From Candidatus Aenigmatarchaeota archaeon (lineage in GTDB: Archaea; Aenigmatarchaeota; Aenigmatarchaeia; QMZP01), in assembly GCA_016198605.1 (NCBI GenBank), contig JACQIG010000021.1, positions 1 to 8,979 on the forward strand: a stretch of 8,979 bases of DNA. Direction: 5' to 3'. The notes beneath the pieces are model-generated. The model was not told the origin of the DNA, did not search any database, and saw only the letters and a program-made list of their open reading frames with translations. The translations under genes were made by a program, and so were the position numbers. Positions 6,445 to 8,979 of the stretch are shown one piece after another. The number at the start of each line of letters is the position of its first letter. Within the stretch, counting starts at the first letter, position 1.

Positions 6445-6449
6445 CTACT

Positions 6450-8979
6450 ATGGAAAAGAATAACCGCATTAAAATAACCGCTCTTCTTCTTGCCACGGCC
6501 TTCTTTGCCGCCGCTCTGCTCCTGAACATGGCCAACACCGCAGAGGGGAAGGGGGTATTATCTGCCATCAGCCAGCGGCTTGCAGAGACAGGCACACAGC
6601 CTGGCCAGGATGAAGGCCAGGCAGCTGCTGTTGCTCCTGGTGGCTTGCAGAAACCTTCTATAGTGCAGCAGGAAGCCCTGCCTGAAGCGCGCAAGCGCAG
6701 TGGCGGGGGAGGGGGCTCTTCGCAGCCTGTCGCTTCCCAGCCATCCGCCAGCGGATCAGAAGACCAGGAAGACGGCCAGTGCGCCATTCATATAGGTGAT
6801 TTCTGCTCGCAGACGCAGGGCGGCTGGGGAAACACGTGCCATGGGGATAACCCAGGCTGCCTAAGGGACAATAACTGGGATATTGTAATCAATGGGAGCC
6901 TTATAGTGGGCATAGGCAACCACATCACATTCACAGGCCCGCAGGCTGTGGAGGATTTCCTTCCCGCAGGCAGCACGCCGGCTCCGCTTGCTGCAAACTA
7001 TACTGACCCTTCAGACACTGAGGCAGGCGTGCTTGCAGGCCAGATGACAGCCCTCAAGCTTAACGTTCTGTTCTCTGACGCAGGCATAGGCCTGCAAGAG
7101 CCTCCTGGCTCCAACGTGTCAATAGGCGAGCTTGTGATAGCATCAGGGGAGTTCCAGGGCATGACGGTCTACGGGTTCCTGGAGGTGGCAGAGAAGGTCC
7201 TAGGGGGTGACACTTCATTGCTTTCAAACTTCAGCGCCTCCGTTAGCGACGTGAATGATGCAGCGACGAGCATAAACGAGAACTTTGATGATTGCTCTGG
7301 GAACAACGGCTTCCTTGAGCTGGTGTGCCCGCAGCCATTCTGCGGCGACGGCGAAGTCAACCAGGAAGCTGAACAGTGCGATGACGGGAATACAGCTAAC
7401 AATGACGGGTGCTCAACCCTATGCCTACTTGAATTCTGCGGCGACAACATAACCCAAAGCAGCGAGCAATGTGATGACGGGAACCAAGGCAATAACGATG
7501 GGTGCTCTTCCGTGTGCTTGATAGAGTCCTGTGGTGATAACGTAACCCAGTCAAATGAACAATGCGACGATGGCAATAACATCAGCAATGACGGCTGCTC
7601 ATTTTCCTGCCGGCTGGAGCTATGCGGCGATGGTGTAATCCAGACTGGCGAACAGTGCGATGACAATAACACGCTGAACGATGATGGGTGCAGTTCATTA
7701 TGCCAGTTGGAATTCTGCGGGGATAATGTCACGCAATCCAGTGAACAATGCGACGATGGCAATGCTGTCAATAACGACGGTTGTTCTTCCATTTGCATCA
7801 TTGAATTCTGCGGGGACAATGCGACACAGGCAGGGGAGCAGTGCGATGACGGGAATAACGCCAGCTTTGACGGGTGTTCGTCCGCGTGTCAGCTTGAGCT
7901 ATGTGGTGATGGCATACCGCAACCAGGTGAACAATGTGACGACAACAATACCATAGACAATGACGGGTGCAGCTCATCATGCCTTTTGGAGTTATGCGGG
8001 GACGGGATATTGCAGGCTGGCGAACAGTGTGACGATGGGAACACGGTGAACAGTGACGGATGTAGTTTATTGTGCACTTTTGAGTTCTGTGGGGATGGGG
8101 TAACGCAATTAGGTGAGCAGTGCGACGACGGCAATAACGCAAGCGGTGATGGGTGTTCTGCTACTTGCGAGCTTGAATTTTGTGGGGATGGGGTTATCCA
8201 GAGCGGTGAACTCTGTGACGACGGGAACACGGTAAGCGACGACGGGTGCAGTGCCACGTGCCAGATTGAATTTTGCGGCGATAACGTAACTCAGAACGGT
8301 GAACAGTGCGATGACGGGAATGGTGAAGACGGGGACGGATGCTCGGCGATATGTGAGCTCGAATTCTGCGGCGACGGGATAAAGCAGATGCCGAACAACA
8401 AGGGGACTGGAGGCCCTTTGAATGATGGGAACGAGGAATGTGACGGCTCAGATGGTGTTGGCGAGCACCAGGAATGCAGCGCAGACTGCACGCTGGCCAA
8501 CCTGACCTTCTGTGGGGACGGCATAAAGCAGTCGCCGAACGAAGAGGGAAATGGTGGCCCGCTTAATGATGGTTTTGAAGATTGCGACGGCTTGGATGGT
8601 GTCGGTGAGCACCAGACGTGCACGCAAGAATGCACCCTAATGGAGTTGCCTTTCTGCGGCAATGGCGAGCTGGACGAAGGCGAGCAATGCGATGATGGGA
8701 ATACCAACGACAACGACGGCTGCAATGCAGCATGCGAGTTGGAGTTCTGCGGTGATGGAGTCTTACAGGCAAATGAAGAGTGCGATGACGGAAATGACGT
8801 CAATGGAGATGGCTGCTCTGCAACATGCAACACTGAATTCTGCGGGGACGGTGTGATCCTAGAGCCCGAGGAATGTGATGACGGGAACACCAACAACAAT
8901 GATGGATGTAATTATGTATGCGAGTTGGAGTTCTGCGGTGACAATACCATCCAGACTGGTGAGCAGTGCGATGATGGCA
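6450..8979 (+). CDS. Secreted or membrane-anchored DUF4215 Cys-rich repeat protein (3' end off the window)
   Basis: The frame is open from ATG 6450 to the window end (843 codons and one base), so the C-terminus is missing. Layout: a short basic n-region (MEKNNRIK) and a hydrophobic segment at about residues 9-27 (signal peptide or N-terminal anchor); a low-complexity Gln/Pro/Ala/Gly linker to about 110, including RKRSGGGGGSS near 81-91; a domain at about 111-290 containing FCSQTQGGWGNTC, NPGC, AVEDFLPAGSTP, AGVLAGQMTALKLNV and INENFDDC; then from Cys298 at least 17 repeats of the type CGDGxxQxGEQCDDGNxxxxDGCSxxCxLEF. These match the DUF4215/Myxococcus Cys-rich family, with four Cys each, presumably disulphide-bonded. 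The TQGGWG...VLAGQ domain recurs in bacterial and archaeal surface proteins; its function is unknown. A structural or adhesive role on the cell surface is inferred. The gene probably shares an operon with the upstream giant gene. Confidence 0.88.
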   Translation, partial: MEKNNRIKITALLLATAFFAAALLLNMANTAEGKGVLSAISQRLAETGTQPGQDEGQAAAVAPGGLQKPSIVQQEALPEARKRSGGGGGSSQPVASQPSASGSEDQEDGQCAIHIGDFCSQTQGGWGNTCHGDNPGCLRDNNWDIVINGSLIVGIGNHITFTGPQAVEDFLPAGSTPAPLAANYTDPSDTEAGVLAGQMTALKLNVLFSDAGIGLQEPPGSNVSIGELVIASGEFQGMTVYGFLEVAEKVLGGDTSLLSNFSASVSDVNDAATSINENFDDCSGNNGFLELVCPQPFCGDGEVNQEAEQCDDGNTANNDGCSTLCLLEFCGDNITQSSEQCDDGNQGNNDGCSSVCLIESCGDNVTQSNEQCDDGNNISNDGCSFSCRLELCGDGVIQTGEQCDDNNTLNDDGCSSLCQLEFCGDNVTQSSEQCDDGNAVNNDGCSSICIIEFCGDNATQAGEQCDDGNNASFDGCSSACQLELCGDGIPQPGEQCDDNNTIDNDGCSSSCLLELCGDGILQAGEQCDDGNTVNSDGCSLLCTFEFCGDGVTQLGEQCDDGNNASGDGCSATCELEFCGDGVIQSGELCDDGNTVSDDGCSATCQIEFCGDNVTQNGEQCDDGNGEDGDGCSAICELEFCGDGIKQMPNNKGTGGPLNDGNEECDGSDGVGEHQECSADCTLANLTFCGDGIKQSPNEEGNGGPLNDGFEDCDGLDGVGEHQTCTQECTLMELPFCGNGELDEGEQCDDGNTNDNDGCNAACELEFCGDGVLQANEECDDGNDVNGDGCSATCNTEFCGDGVILEPEECDDGNTNNNDGCNYVCELEFCGDNTIQTGEQCDDG
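7341..8979 (+). repeat. Tandem array of DUF4215-type repeats (at least 17, mostly 93 bp)
   Basis: Units start at TGC/TGT codons at 7341, 7437, 7530, 7623, 7716, 7809, 7902, 7995, 8088, 8181, 8274, 8367, 8511, 8655, 8748, 8841 and 8934. Unit 1 is 96 bp, units 2-11 and 14-16 are exactly 93 bp, units 12-13 are 144 bp, and unit 17 is cut by the window edge. Each 31-residue unit has Cys at positions 1, 12, 23 and 27 or close to these. Protein similarity is high but synonymous codons differ freely between units, so the array is not a fresh DNA amplification. It is coding throughout and is not a CRISPR array. Confidence 0.93.
8367..8654 (+). repeat. Two adjacent 48-residue variant repeats (units 12 and 13)
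   Basis: Both units read CGDGIKQxPNxxGxGGPLND followed by GxExCDGxDGVGEHQxCxxxCTL. They are 17 residues longer than the others and replace CDDGN with CDGxDGVGEHQ. They align with each other over their whole length, so one is probably a copy of the other. They interrupt an otherwise regular array of 31-residue units. Confidence 0.85.

Noticed and set aside
6414..6449. Promoter or terminator between the two surface-protein genes
   Set aside because: There is no hairpin or T-run. The AT-rich CTTTAATCTATAG is only weakly TATA-like and, if used, would start transcription after the likely ribosome binding site.
7169..8899. Minus-strand frames of 216, 122 and 202 codons (7169-7819, 7889-8257, 8291-8899) with repeating PSSHCS motifs
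   Set aside because: These are antisense readings of the DUF4215 array. The PSSHCS periodicity is the complement of the GEQCDDG repeat.
7341..8979. Regular repeats resembling a CRISPR array
   Set aside because: The period is 93 bp with no conserved repeat/unique spacer split, and all units stay in one reading frame encoding Cys-rich repeats.

Overview
The window looks archaeal, probably from a DPANN-like or other uncultivated lineage. Arg codons are mostly AGG/AGA and Ile is often ATA. There are TATA-like boxes (TTTAAA; TATTTAAAA) at archaeal spacing, and a PIN-domain protein of the archaeal UPF0129/Fcf1-like type with a promoter placed for leaderless transcription. Two giant secreted Cys-rich proteins are built from modules typical of DPANN surface proteins (VDxTPP Ig-like repeats, a WNLIS/PGxGYW C-terminal domain, DUF4215 repeats). 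No rRNA or other lineage marker is present, so the lineage is an inference.

Left edge (1-533): the N-terminal 80 codons of a DUF262 (GmrS/GmrD-type) protein lie on the minus strand at about 37% GC. Directly abutting them is a plus-strand reading frame of about 53% GC (243-533). It looks coding but has no start codon and appears to have lost its 5' end at the junction. This suggests insertion, recombination or an assembly join.

523-1034: a compact PIN-domain gene on the minus strand (523-885) overlaps the 3' end of the fragment by 11 bp. It is separated by a 149-bp divergent promoter region from the rightward genes. Each side of that region has its own TATA-like box and a nearby inverted repeat.

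1035-6413: a 1792-residue secreted protein. Its order is signal peptide, an N-terminal beta domain, nine Ig-like VDxTPP modules, and a twin C-terminal WNLIS/GWNLIG domain. A roughly 275-residue beta-propeller-like domain is embedded inside module 6. The nine modules fall into three classes in the order 1-2-3, 1-2-3, 1-2-3, so the protein looks like a triplicated three-module unit.

6450-8979 (runs off the right edge): a second secreted protein, 36 bp downstream and probably in the same operon. It has a signal peptide or membrane anchor, a Gln/Pro/Gly-rich linker, a TQGGWG...VLAGQ domain, and then at least 17 DUF4215/Myxococcus-type Cys-rich repeats of almost exactly 31 residues (93 bp). Together the two genes look like a disulphide-rich cell-surface or adhesion locus. 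No RNA genes, CRISPR arrays, insertion sequences or clear terminators were seen.
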